From NCBI GenBank assembly GCA_017476575.1, contig JAFUZO010000036.1:1-50323 (forward strand): a stretch of DNA of 50,323 nucleotides. Direction: 5' to 3'. This document shows, piece by piece, positions 17,956-26,972 of this stretch (position 1 is the stretch's first letter; each line of letters starts with the position of its first letter). The notes under the pieces were generated by a model, which worked only from the letters and a program-made list of their open reading frames with translations, did not search any database and was not told where the DNA came from. The translations under genes were made by a program, and so were the position numbers. The DNA comes from Bacteroidales bacterium (GTDB lineage: Bacteria; Bacteroidota; Bacteroidia; Bacteroidales; UBA932).

Positions 17956-20682
17956 ATGGAAGAAATCAAGAAAAGAGTCTATCGCTTCGGAGGGAAGACC
18001 GCTGAGGGTGATGGCAAGATGCGTGAACTGCTCGGCGGCAAGGGTGCAAACTTGGCCGAAATGAACCTCCTCGGCATGCCGGTTCCCGCAGGGTTCACGA
18101 TCACGACCGAGTGCTGCACCGAATACTACCGGCTCGGCGGCGGCTACACTCCGGAACTCAAAGCGGAAGTTGCAGCGGCCCTCGAAGCCACTGAAAAGAT
18201 AATGGGCAAGAAGTTCGGCGATCCGAAGGACCCGCTTCTCGTGAGCTGCCGATCCGGCGCCCGCAGCTCCATGCCAGGCATGATGGATACGATCCTGAAC
18301 ATCGGCCTCTGCTCCGCGACCATCCCGGGCCTCATCGAGAAGACTCAGAATCCGCGTTTCGTCTATGACGCCTACCGCCGCCTCATCATGATGTACTCCG
18401 ACGTGGTCATGGAGAAGGCCGAGGGCATCGAACCGGCTGATGGAGAGGGCATCCGCCAGCAGCTCGACCGCATGATGCAGGACCTCAAGGACGCCAAGGG
18501 CTACAAGAGCGACACCGACATCACCGCCGACGAGCTCAAGCAGCTCGCCGAGGACTTCAAGGTCCGTATCAAGAAGGTTCTCGGCGTCGAGTTCCCGGAC
18601 GATGCGAAGGCCCAGCTCTGGGGATCCATCGGCGGCGTGTTCAAGTCCTGGAACGGCAAGCGTGCCATCCGTTACCGCCAGATCGAGCATATTCCGGACG
18701 ATTGGGGCACCGCCGTCAACGTCCAGTCCATGGTCTTCGGCAACATGGGCGACACCTCCGCCACCGGCGTCGCCTTCTCCCGCAACCCGGCCAACGGTGA
18801 CAACAAGTTCTACGGTGAATGGCTCATCAACGCCCAGGGCGAAGATGTCGTCGCCGGTATCCGCACCCCGAACCCCCTGAACGAGGCCACCAAGAGCGAG
18901 AAGAACAAGAAGCTCGCTTCCCTCGAAACGGCCATGCCGGAGGTCTACAAAGAACTCGACGACATCCGCAAGGCGCTCGAGGATCATTTCCAGGATATGC
19001 AAGACATCGAGTTCACCATCCAGGAAGGTAAACTCTGGATGCTCCAGTGCCGCATCGGCAAGCGGACCGGCCTCGCTGCCATCCAGATGGCCGTCGACAT
19101 GGTCGAGGAAGGCCTGATCGACGAGAAGACCGCCGTGATGCGTGTCTCCCCCGCCCAGCTTGACGAAGTCCTCCACCCGATCCTCGACCCGGCTTCCGAG
19201 AAGAAGGCCGAGGTCCTGGCCCAGGGTCTCCCGGCCTCCCCGGGCGGTGCCGTCGGCCAGATTGTCTTCACCTCCGAAGAAGCCATCGAATATGCCAAGG
19301 CCGGCCGCAAGTGCATCCTTGTCCGCGAGGAAACCTCCCCGGAAGACATCGACGGCATGCACGCCTCCGTCGGCATCCTCACCGAACGCGGCGGCATGAC
19401 CTCCCACGCAGCCCTCGTAGCCCGCGGCTGGGGCAAGTGCTGCATCGTCGGCTGCGACGCCATGAAGATCAACTTCAAGGACAAGACTGTCTCCTTCGCC
19501 GGCATCAAGAAGACCTACAAGGAAGGTGACTTCCTGAGCCTCAACGGCGCCAAGGGCCTCGTCTACGGCACCGCCATCGACACGATGGACGCCTCCGAGA
19601 ACCCGCTCTTTGCCAAGTTCATGGCCCTCTGCGACAAGTTCCGCAAACTCGGTGTCCGCACCAACGCAGACACGCCCGAGGATGCCTCCCGCGCCCTCAA
19701 GTTCGGCGCCGAAGGCATCGGTCTCTTCCGGATCGAACACATGTTCTACGGCCGCAACTCCGAGACTCCGCTCTCCAAGCTCCGCAAGATGATCCTCTGC
19801 GACACCGATGACGAGCGCAAGGCCGCCCTCGCCGAACTGGAGCCGTACATGAAGGCCGCCGTCAAGGAAACCCTCCGCGTGATGGACGGCAAGCCGGTCG
19901 TCTTCCGCCTCCTCGACCCGCCGCTCCACGAGTTCGTGCCGAAGGGCGAGGACAAGAAGAAGGAGATCGCTGCCGAGCTCGGTGTCTCCGTCAAGGAAAT
20001 CGAGAAGCGGGGCGAATCCCTCCACGAGGTCAACCCGATGATGGGCCACCGCGGTGTCCGTCTCCACGTCAGCTTCCCGCTGATCGCCGAGACCCAGTAC
20101 CGCGCCATCTTCACCGCCACCGCCGAACTCCAGAAGGAAGGACTGAACCCGAAGCCGGAGATCATGATCCCGGTCACCATCTCCGCCCGCGAGCTGAGCT
20201 TCCAGCGCGCCATCTGCGACAAGATCAAGGCCGAGGTCGAGGCCCAAACCCAGCAGTTCCTCGAGTACCAGTTCGGTACCATGATCGAAATCCCGCGTGC
20301 CGCCCTGACCGCCGACCGGATGGCCCGTGCCGCCGAGTTCTTCTCCTTCGGCACCAACGACCTCACCCAGATGACGTTCGGCTTCAGCCGCGACGACATC
20401 GGCACCTTCATGGGTGACTATCTCGGCAACAAGATCCTCGACGCCGACCCGTTCCAGACCATCGACCAGAAGGCTGTCGGCCAGCTGGTGAAGATCGGCG
20501 TGGACAAGGGCCGCAGCCGCCGCGGGAACCTGATGTGCGGCATCTGCGGCGAGCACGGCGGCGACCCCGCCTCCATCGCCTTCTTCAACACCATCGGCAT
20601 CAACTACGTCTCCTGCTCCCCGTTCCGCGTCCCGATCGCCCGCCTCGCCGCGGCCCAGGCCGAAATCGCCCAGAGCAAGTAA
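17956..20682 (+). CDS. ppdK: Pyruvate, phosphate dikinase
   Basis: Interconverts pyruvate, ATP and phosphate with phosphoenolpyruvate, AMP and pyrophosphate, at the glycolysis/gluconeogenesis junction. The 908-residue length is normal. The N-terminal nucleotide-binding domain shows RSGARSSMPGMMDTILNIG. The phosphohistidine domain has ERGGMTSHAALVARGWG, with the catalytic His at residue 484. The C-terminal PEP/pyruvate barrel has GIGLFRIEHMF and the catalytic cysteine motif MCGICGEHGGDP. Codon use is very biased toward GC-ending codons, consistent with high expression. It has its own promoter-like box and is followed by a terminator. Confidence 0.98.
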   Translation: MEEIKKRVYRFGGKTAEGDGKMRELLGGKGANLAEMNLLGMPVPAGFTITTECCTEYYRLGGGYTPELKAEVAAALEATEKIMGKKFGDPKDPLLVSCRSGARSSMPGMMDTILNIGLCSATIPGLIEKTQNPRFVYDAYRRLIMMYSDVVMEKAEGIEPADGEGIRQQLDRMMQDLKDAKGYKSDTDITADELKQLAEDFKVRIKKVLGVEFPDDAKAQLWGSIGGVFKSWNGKRAIRYRQIEHIPDDWGTAVNVQSMVFGNMGDTSATGVAFSRNPANGDNKFYGEWLINAQGEDVVAGIRTPNPLNEATKSEKNKKLASLETAMPEVYKELDDIRKALEDHFQDMQDIEFTIQEGKLWMLQCRIGKRTGLAAIQMAVDMVEEGLIDEKTAVMRVSPAQLDEVLHPILDPASEKKAEVLAQGLPASPGGAVGQIVFTSEEAIEYAKAGRKCILVREETSPEDIDGMHASVGILTERGGMTSHAALVARGWGKCCIVGCDAMKINFKDKTVSFAGIKKTYKEGDFLSLNGAKGLVYGTAIDTMDASENPLFAKFMALCDKFRKLGVRTNADTPEDASRALKFGAEGIGLFRIEHMFYGRNSETPLSKLRKMILCDTDDERKAALAELEPYMKAAVKETLRVMDGKPVVFRLLDPPLHEFVPKGEDKKKEIAAELGVSVKEIEKRGESLHEVNPMMGHRGVRLHVSFPLIAETQYRAIFTATAELQKEGLNPKPEIMIPVTISARELSFQRAICDKIKAEVEAQTQQFLEYQFGTMIEIPRAALTADRMARAAEFFSFGTNDLTQMTFGFSRDDIGTFMGDYLGNKILDADPFQTIDQKAVGQLVKIGVDKGRSRRGNLMCGICGEHGGDPASIAFFNTIGINYVSCSPFRVPIARLAAAQAEIAQSK

Positions 20683-20702
20683 GACTCACAACACATTGAT
20701 AG

Positions 20703-20735
20703 AAAAGGGCTTACCGAATCGGCAAGCCCTTTCTT
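20703..20735 (+). terminator. Terminator after ppdK
   Basis: AAAGGGCTT (20704-20712) pairs with AAGCCCTTT (20724-20732), and ACCGAATCGGC folds further inside. A T-rich tract follows on the plus strand (TTTCTTCGTCTT). It lies between two convergent genes and also has a short TTTT on the minus strand, so it may serve both. Confidence 0.75.
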
Positions 20736-20753
20736 CGTCTTCGGTATCACTGC

Positions 20754-22289
20754 TTACAGTCCCCAATCCGCGGCGGAACAGGTCGACTTGGGTGCGGCGG
20801 GCACGTTGTGGAAGTAGGTGAAGCCGGTGATCTTCTCCAGGTCGGCGACCGGCATCATCTCCCGGGACGTGACTTTCTGGCCCTTCGTGCCGGCGGCATG
20901 GGCGCGGACGAACGCGGCACACTGGAGTTCAGAGGCGGTGCAGTCCTTGACGGACTTGCCGGAAGAGCCGGACTTGGTGCGCAGGAGCAGGTAGTACATC
21001 ATCGTGGGGATCTGGACATCGGACGTGCCCATGAAGGTCGTCGTCGAGGGGCTGGAGGTGTTGCCATAGCCGTCGGTGAACGTGTCGAAATAGCATCCGA
21101 TGACGACATAGAGCGTATCGGAGCAGACCTGCTTGTCCACCCAGTCCTCCAGGGTATTCCACCCGCCGCCACCGGTATTGAACCAGGTCGCGTGCTGCGG
21201 GGCGATGTTGGTCACGTAGAAGACCTGCCTGTTGATGGCCACGCTGCGGGTGCGCTCCGCGCTGCCGAGCATGTGGCCACGGTTGTAGGTGCCGCTGCCG
21301 GAGGTCGCTCCGTACTGGACCGATTGGGGCATGTCCGGGTTGAAGGAATAGGCCTGGCGGCCCGTCGACCCTTCATACCATTCATGCCGCGGCGCCGCCA
21401 CCCAGACGGGGCAATGGTACGCGCTGCTCCAGCAGGCGGTGTAGTTGCGCTGGTAACGGTCGCCGGAGGCGGGGGTCTTCTCGTCGGTCCAATGGTGGGT
21501 GAAGTAGAGGGTGCGGTCGCGGTTGTCGATGTAGTAGTTGCCGCCTTCGGTGTAATGGGTGTAGTCCAGTGCGGGCAGTTCGGCCCAGGTGGGCGCGCCG
21601 GTGGCGGGCTGGACACCCTGGGTCGTGACGCTGAGGACGGCGCCGCGGACGCCCTGGTACTGTCTGGTGACCGGATTCCACGCCGCCAGGGAGGCCTGGT
21701 AATAGATGGTCTGGCGGCTCGTCAGGCCGGTCAGGGCCGCCGAGAAGGTGCCGGACGCATCCAGGACGGATTCGGCGGCGCCCACTTCCCGGACCAGGGC
21801 ATCGGCGGAAGTCCCCCACCGGAAAACGACATCCTGCGGGGCATTCTCGGTGGAAAGGCCGGTGTAGGAGGCATGGAGCACGACGGAAGACGTCGTGACG
21901 GAGGTGGCGGCGAGGGTCGTGACGGAGGTCGTGAATTCCGGGTCGGGATCAGGGTCCGGGGCCTGTCCGGAAGCCGCCGCCTGGACGGCCGTGAAGACAC
22001 GGTTCCCGTTGAAAGTCAGTTGCCCCGTACGCTGCACCTCATCCGGATTGCGGGCAGCCCGGAGGACGAGGGTCGCAGTGCCGCCCGTCCCGGCCCACTC
22101 GTCGAGGGTCAGCCAGCCGGCATCGGACACGGCAACCCACGGTCCGGTCGCATCGATGCCGAGGAACCAGGTCCCGCCCTCCGCCGGGAAAGTATGGGTC
22201 TCCTCGGCCAGGGCGACCTGCGTACCGGCCTTCTCTCCCGAACAGGCCGCGAGCCCGAGGAGGACCAGGAGCCAGGGCAGTCCCTTCAT
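20754..22289 (-). CDS. Secreted DNA/RNA non-specific endonuclease lipoprotein with BACON domain
   Basis: A 511-residue surface or periplasmic nuclease. The signal peptide ends in the lipobox LGLAAC|SG. Residues of about 25-108 match a BACON-type beta-sandwich (GPWVAVSDAGWLTLDEW, RTGQLTFNGNRVF). A DPDPDPE linker comes next, then a fibronectin-like domain (about 118-220). The C-terminal half is a NUC1-type betabetaalpha-metal nuclease with YNRGHML at about 335-340, where the catalytic His sits in NRGH instead of the usual DRGH. The metal-binding segment TNIAPQHATWFN and the following WNTLEDWV are also present. The start is ATG 22289, 2 bp after the glyA stop, so it should be co-transcribed with glyA. 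Nutritional degradation of nucleic acids is the likely role (inference). Confidence 0.88.
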   Translation of the reverse strand: MKGLPWLLVLLGLAACSGEKAGTQVALAEETHTFPAEGGTWFLGIDATGPWVAVSDAGWLTLDEWAGTGGTATLVLRAARNPDEVQRTGQLTFNGNRVFTAVQAAASGQAPDPDPDPEFTTSVTTLAATSVTTSSVVLHASYTGLSTENAPQDVVFRWGTSADALVREVGAAESVLDASGTFSAALTGLTSRQTIYYQASLAAWNPVTRQYQGVRGAVLSVTTQGVQPATGAPTWAELPALDYTHYTEGGNYYIDNRDRTLYFTHHWTDEKTPASGDRYQRNYTACWSSAYHCPVWVAAPRHEWYEGSTGRQAYSFNPDMPQSVQYGATSGSGTYNRGHMLGSAERTRSVAINRQVFYVTNIAPQHATWFNTGGGGWNTLEDWVDKQVCSDTLYVVIGCYFDTFTDGYGNTSSPSTTTFMGTSDVQIPTMMYYLLLRTKSGSSGKSVKDCTASELQCAAFVRAHAAGTKGQKVTSREMMPVADLEKITGFTYFHNVPAAPKSTCSAADWGL

Positions 22290-22291
22290 CG

Positions 22292-23635
22292 TCAATAGCG
22301 GTTGAGCGGACGCCCGGCGGTCATCATGTGGACCTTGCGGACGATGTCGTCGAGCACGGCCTGGTGGGCCTCCCGTCCGGCCTGCTGCTCCGGGGTCGGT
22401 TCCTTGGCGGTGAGCGCCTCGGCATGGGCGGCGGCCGAGGTCAGGACCGTGTCGATCAGTTCGACGATGTAGAGCATGTCCTTCTGCTCGAAGCCGCGGG
22501 AGGTGATGGCGGGGGTCCCGATGCGGAGGCCGCTCGTCGCGAAGGCGCTGCGGCTGTCGAAGGGGACCATGTTCTTGTTGACCGTGATGTCGGCGCGGCC
22601 CAGTTCCTTCTCGGCCAGTCGGCCGGTAAGGTCGGGGAACTTGGTGCGCAGGTCGATGAGCATCAGGTGGTTGTCAGTACCGCCGGAGACAACCTTGTAG
22701 CCGCGACGGATGAATTCGTCACACATGGTCGCGGCATTGGCGACAACCTGCTTCTGGTACTCGGCATATTCCGGTTGGGCCGCCTCGTAGAAGGCGACGG
22801 CCTTGGCGGCGATGACGTGCTCCAACGGACCACCTTGGATGCCCGGGAAGACGCTGGAGTCGAGGATGGCGCTCATCTTCTTCACCACACCTTTCGGAGT
22901 CGTGATGCCCCACGGGTTGTCGAAGTCCTTGCCAAGGAGGATGACGCCGCCGCGCGGGCCGCGGAGGGTCTTGTGGGTGGTCGAAGTCACGATATGGGCA
23001 TATTGGACCGGGTTCTTCAGCAGCCCGGCAGCGATGAGGCCGGCCGTATGGGCCATGTCGATCCACAGGAGGGCGCCCACTTCATCCGCAATCTTGCGCA
23101 TCCGTTCGTAGTCCCACTCGCGGGAATAGGCGGAGGCTCCGCCGATGATCAGTTTCGGCCGATGTTCGAGGGCCTTGCGCTCCATTTCGTCGTAGTCAAT
23201 GCGGCCGGTTTCGGGGTCAAGACCGTAGGGAACCGGCTTGTAGAGGATGCCGGATGCATTGACCGGGGAGCCGTGGGTCAGGTGGCCTCCCATGGAGAGG
23301 TCCAGGCCCATGAAGACGTCACCGGGACGGAGGACTGCCATGATGACAGCCATGTTGGCCTGGGCTCCGGAGTGCGGCTGGACGTTGGCATATTCCGCAC
23401 CATAGAGGCGGCAAAGGCGGTCGATGGCCAGCTGTTCGATCTGGTCCACCACTTCGCAGCCGCCGTAGTAGCGCCGTCCGGGATAGCCCTCGGCGTACTT
23501 GTTGGTGCAGATCGAGCCCATGGCTTCCAGCACCTGGTCGGAGACATAGTTCTCAGAGGCGATGAGTTCAAGGCCGGAGGACTGCCTGTCCTGTTCTTTC
23601 CGGATGAGGTCGAAGACCTGTAAGTCCTGTTTCAT
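22292..23635 (-). CDS. glyA: Serine hydroxymethyltransferase
   Basis: A PLP enzyme converting serine and tetrahydrofolate to glycine and methylene-tetrahydrofolate. The 447-residue protein has the conserved N-terminus ([21 protein letters not shown]), substrate and cofactor motifs ([28 protein letters not shown]), the Schiff-base lysine in [14 protein letters not shown], and the C-terminal [18 protein letters not shown]. It is slightly longer than many homologues at the C-terminus. An open frame extends upstream, but homology starts at [10 protein letters not shown] (23635), which also fits the promoter at 23672-23679. Confidence 0.97.
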   Translation of the reverse strand: MKQDLQVFDLIRKEQDRQSSGLELIASENYVSDQVLEAMGSICTNKYAEGYPGRRYYGGCEVVDQIEQLAIDRLCRLYGAEYANVQPHSGAQANMAVIMAVLRPGDVFMGLDLSMGGHLTHGSPVNASGILYKPVPYGLDPETGRIDYDEMERKALEHRPKLIIGGASAYSREWDYERMRKIADEVGALLWIDMAHTAGLIAAGLLKNPVQYAHIVTSTTHKTLRGPRGGVILLGKDFDNPWGITTPKGVVKKMSAILDSSVFPGIQGGPLEHVIAAKAVAFYEAAQPEYAEYQKQVVANAATMCDEFIRRGYKVVSGGTDNHLMLIDLRTKFPDLTGRLAEKELGRADITVNKNMVPFDSRSAFATSGLRIGTPAITSRGFEQKDMLYIVELIDTVLTSAAAHAEALTAKEPTPEQQAGREAHQAVLDDIVRKVHMMTAGRPLNRY

Positions 23636-23671
23636 ATCGTTGTTCTTGTGTTTCAAAATGGTTTCGATGCA

Positions 23672-23679
23672 CAAATATA
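23672..23679 (-). promoter_or_regulatory. -7 element of glyA
   Basis: TATATTTG on the minus strand matches TAnnTTTG, 36 bp before the glyA ATG. A weak TTTA lies at roughly -33 spacing. It is divergent from the box at 23701-23708. Confidence 0.55.
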
Positions 23680-23700
23680 ACTTTTTTCCCCGGAAAGCCG

Positions 23701-23708
23701 TAAATTTG
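23701..23708 (+). promoter_or_regulatory. -7-like element touching the RNA methyltransferase start
   Basis: TAAATTTG matches TAnnTTTG exactly, and the ATG begins at 23713, only 4 bp later. If used, the transcript would be leaderless or nearly so. No -33 TTTG is visible, so a chance match is possible. Confidence 0.4.
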
Positions 23709-23712
23709 CGGC

Positions 23713-24249
23713 ATGAAAGACCGAAAATTGTTGAACATCGAGCTGGGGCGGGTGTCGGCGGAGGAATACCGGGCCTTGCCGGAAAGTGGCCTCGTGGTCG
23801 TCCTGGACAACATCCGCAGCGCACACAACGTAGGTTCCGCCTTCCGGACAGCAGACTGTTTCAAAGCAGATAAGGTGTATCTATGCGGTATCTCGGCGGT
23901 GCCGCCGTCGGCCGAAATCCACAAATCAGCCCTCGGGGCCGAGGACGCGGTGCCGTGGGAACATGCAGACGATACCTTGGAGGTGGTCAGACGCCTCCAG
24001 ACGGAGGGTTATACGGTCGTGGCCGTGGAACAGACGGTCCATGCGGTACAACTCCCGGACTTCCGCCGCGAGAGGGACCGCCGCTACGCCCTCATCTTCG
24101 GCAACGAGGTCGCCGGGGTGCAGCAGAGCGTCGTCGATGCCGCTGATTTCGCCCTGGAAATTCCCCAGAGCGGCACCAAACACTCCCTCAACGTCTCCGT
24201 CTCCGTCGGTGTCATTCTCTGGCACTTCGTCTCCCCCACCGTCCAGTAA
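23713..24249 (+). CDS. SpoU/TrmH-family RNA 2'-O-methyltransferase
   Basis: A 178-residue SPOUT-class methyltransferase, probably methylating a ribose in tRNA or rRNA. All three SpoU motifs are visible: motif 1 [19 protein letters not shown] (about 30-48), motif 2 [11 protein letters not shown] (about 127-137) and motif 3 [20 protein letters not shown] (about 151-170). There is no extra N-terminal RNA-binding domain, as in TrmL- or short TrmH-like members, so the exact target nucleotide cannot be assigned. It is monocistronic and divergent from glyA. Confidence 0.9.
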   Translation: MKDRKLLNIELGRVSAEEYRALPESGLVVVLDNIRSAHNVGSAFRTADCFKADKVYLCGISAVPPSAEIHKSALGAEDAVPWEHADDTLEVVRRLQTEGYTVVAVEQTVHAVQLPDFRRERDRRYALIFGNEVAGVQQSVVDAADFALEIPQSGTKHSLNVSVSVGVILWHFVSPTVQ

Positions 24250-24264
24250 TCCGCTATCATCCAC

Positions 24265-24295
24265 AAAAAACGCCCCATCTCGAAAGTCTCGATGG
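24265..24295 (-). terminator. Possible terminator after the bat operon
   Basis: On the minus strand, CCATC (24291-24295) pairs with GATGG (24275-24279) around an 11-nt loop, with GGCG and then TTTTTT following. The stem is short, so this is a weak call. Confidence 0.4.
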
Positions 24296-24361
24296 AATCC
24301 CGACCTGTCCGCGGAATCGACCTCGAATCATGGATGGAAAGGCCGGTTATCTTTCCGGTTC

Positions 24362-26968
24362 CTAAATCACTTCCAGGTCGGCCGTGGAAATCCAGCCCTG
24401 GCGGCCGTCGGAGAGTTCGATGTCGGTGTAGCCGGAGACCTGGTCGAGGATGCGGACCTTGGTGCCTTCGTGCAGGATGAAAAGGTCCTTGGCTGCATCG
24501 GCAGACGGAGAACTCTTGACGGCGGAGACGGGACGCATGACGATGGCCGCATCACTCCGCAGGGCATCCGAGCGCTGCCAGCGGGCAAATCCGAATGCAC
24601 CGAGTGCGAGCAGAAGGGCAGCAATACCGGTGAAGAACCCGGCTCGGCGGGCTCCTTCCGAACGGCCCAGCAGGAACAGCAGGACCCAAGCCAGGGCGAC
24701 CGCCAGCAGCACCAGCGACAACACCGCCCAGACATCGGAGCCGAACCAGTAGCAGATGCTCCGGGCCCACGTCTTCAGTACAAATTCCGGCACCTCGTCG
24801 ATCTTGTCCTGGGTCATGGAGCGGGCAAAATCCAGGTTGTAGCGGACATCGGCATCGGAGGGGTCGAGCCGGAGGGCGCGCTCATACGAGAGGATGGCAC
24901 GGGCCGTCTCCCCCGCCTTGAAATAAGCGTTGCCGAGGTTGTAATACAGTTCCCGTGACTGGAGGCCGGCAGAGCGGATTTCCTCCCAGTCGGCAATGGC
25001 GCCGTTCCAGTCGGCGGCCGTGTAGGCTTCAACTCCGGACCTCCACAGGGAATCGGGATAGTTTTCAGCCGCACGGGTACCCATCGGCAGGACAAGAAGC
25101 AGCGCAAGGAGGACGGCGCCGCCCCGCACAGAGACAGGTTTCTTCATAGAAGCATCGATGGCGGTGATAACGGAAAGGGCTTTCTCATAGTGCGCATTCA
25201 TGGCCTCGTGTCCTGCATCCGGCGCATAGCGGGCGAACTCGCAGTCGTCCAGAAGGGCCGTAAAGTCGGCCGCCACCGACACCGGGACGCCTTGGGCGGT
25301 CAGCCGCGCCGCGATGTTCTCCTTGGTCTGGTCGGCCATGTCCATCGTCAACTTGTCGGAAATGAAGCCGAGCAGGGAGCGGTGCAGTTCCTCATAGAAT
25401 GCCGTATAGAGGTTCTTCTGCAGATAATCTCCGGCCTGTTTCAGGCGGCGGAGGGCCTGGCGGGTCGCCTTGCGGTTGCGAGTGCCGGCGACATCGGCCC
25501 GCCGGGCGGAAATCCGATGCAGCGAGAGCCACACCGCCCCGGCTGCCACGACGAGCAGCAGGACGAGAAGCATGTACAGCGGACGCCCGACCAGGAAGGC
25601 GGTATCACCGGAGAGCCGGGTTTTGGAGCGGATGAAGCGGATGTCCTCGCCAAGATTCTTGACGCCCTTGCGGTCCACCACAAGGGTCGATCCGCTGTCG
25701 GCAGCAGCCGGGGACGAAGCGCTCCGCTCCACCTTCAGCCGCAGGGAATCCGTCGCCGCCGTCGCATACTTGTGTCCGGAGACGCTGTAATAGGAATAGC
25801 GCACCGGCGCGAGCGTGAAGTCACCCGGGCTGCGCGGGATGAAAGGATATTCAAAGGTCTTGGAACCGCTGGTCCCGCTCTTGTCGGTGGAGGTTGTCGC
25901 CTTGACGTCGTAGACCTCGAAGTCCGGCGGGAAACTGACCTTCGGCGCCTCCAGGAGGGATACATTGCCCTTGCCGGTGACCGTCACGACGAGCGAGGCG
26001 GCATCATGGGCCTTGAGGGAATCCCGGCTCAGGCGGGCGGAGACGGTGAAGTCACCGACCCCGCCGCCGAATGTGGCGGGAGCCCCGGCCGGAAGCGGGG
26101 ACACCTGGATGGTGGCAGATGGTGTCGTCACCCGGCGGCGGGTCGTCACATAGTCGTTCTCGAAGAATTCATCGAAGATGGAGCCGCCGCCCCGCCGCTG
26201 GGAGCGGACGTTTACGAGGCACACGATTTCGGAAGGGTCTACCGTCATCGCCCCGGTTTTCTGCGGAATGAGGACCCACTTGCGGAGGACGGCCGCATTG
26301 TAGATCTGGTCGCCGACCCGTTCACGCTGGAACTCGATATTGGAAGGCGTCTCGATTTCCTGGCTCCAGAAACCGTTGAACGAGGGGAATTTGGCGTTCT
26401 CGAAGCCTACCAGGTTGGCCCGGTGGTAGATTTTCAAGGTCGCGGTCACCGGTTCTCCGACCACGACGGAGGTCCGGCTGAGGGAGAGACGCATGAAGAT
26501 GTCCTCGGACGAGGGGACCTCGGCAGGACGGGAGGTCGAGCCGGAAGCGGTTCCGGGCGTAGTCTGCGGAGTGGCAGACTTGGCCCCGTTGTCCACCACC
26601 TCGATGGCGACGGCACGGGAATGGATCTCGGCCCCCTTCACCCGGGCCGTCGCGGGAGCCAGCTGGAAGGAGCCTGTCTTCTTGGCCTGGAGGATATAGG
26701 TATAGGAAACCTGTGAGGACTTCGTCACCTTGCCGTTCACCATGGAAACACTGGTGGAAGAGCCTTTCTGCGGCCCCCAGACGAGGGTGAAGTCGTCTCC
26801 GGCGCTCCACTGGAAGTCCTTCGGGGCATCCTCGCCCTCGACGATGAACACGACGTTGAAGCGCTCCGAGAGTTCCACGATGTTGTGCACCTCCACCCGG
26901 ATGGTCGACTGGGCCCATCCCAGGGCGGCGAAGAGCACCGCCATGACGGTCGATATCACTTTTTTCAT
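24362..26968 (-). CDS. batD: BatD-BatE fusion protein
   Basis: An 868-residue protein of the Bacteroides aerotolerance operon. Residues 1-20 are a signal peptide. Up to about 450 are the beta-rich BatD (oxygen tolerance) domains, followed by a membrane segment (LYMLLVLLLVVAAGAVWL) and a cytoplasmic helical part. At residue 608 a second signal-peptide-like start occurs in frame (MKKPVSVRGGAVLLALLLVL), and the rest is BatE: TPR repeats (ELYYNLGNAYFKAGETARAI, ALRLDPSDADVRYNL), two membrane helices and a C-terminal SH3b-like domain ending in GWISTADLEVI. In related genomes batD and batE are commonly separate genes. It lies 4 bp downstream of batC and is last in the operon. Internal initiation at 25147 could also yield a free BatE. 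Confidence 0.85.
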   Translation of the reverse strand: MKKVISTVMAVLFAALGWAQSTIRVEVHNIVELSERFNVVFIVEGEDAPKDFQWSAGDDFTLVWGPQKGSSTSVSMVNGKVTKSSQVSYTYILQAKKTGSFQLAPATARVKGAEIHSRAVAIEVVDNGAKSATPQTTPGTASGSTSRPAEVPSSEDIFMRLSLSRTSVVVGEPVTATLKIYHRANLVGFENAKFPSFNGFWSQEIETPSNIEFQRERVGDQIYNAAVLRKWVLIPQKTGAMTVDPSEIVCLVNVRSQRRGGGSIFDEFFENDYVTTRRRVTTPSATIQVSPLPAGAPATFGGGVGDFTVSARLSRDSLKAHDAASLVVTVTGKGNVSLLEAPKVSFPPDFEVYDVKATTSTDKSGTSGSKTFEYPFIPRSPGDFTLAPVRYSYYSVSGHKYATAATDSLRLKVERSASSPAAADSGSTLVVDRKGVKNLGEDIRFIRSKTRLSGDTAFLVGRPLYMLLVLLLVVAAGAVWLSLHRISARRADVAGTRNRKATRQALRRLKQAGDYLQKNLYTAFYEELHRSLLGFISDKLTMDMADQTKENIAARLTAQGVPVSVAADFTALLDDCEFARYAPDAGHEAMNAHYEKALSVITAIDASMKKPVSVRGGAVLLALLLVLPMGTRAAENYPDSLWRSGVEAYTAADWNGAIADWEEIRSAGLQSRELYYNLGNAYFKAGETARAILSYERALRLDPSDADVRYNLDFARSMTQDKIDEVPEFVLKTWARSICYWFGSDVWAVLSLVLLAVALAWVLLFLLGRSEGARRAGFFTGIAALLLALGAFGFARWQRSDALRSDAAIVMRPVSAVKSSPSADAAKDLFILHEGTKVRILDQVSGYTDIELSDGRQGWISTADLEVI

Positions 26969-26972
26969 ACGG

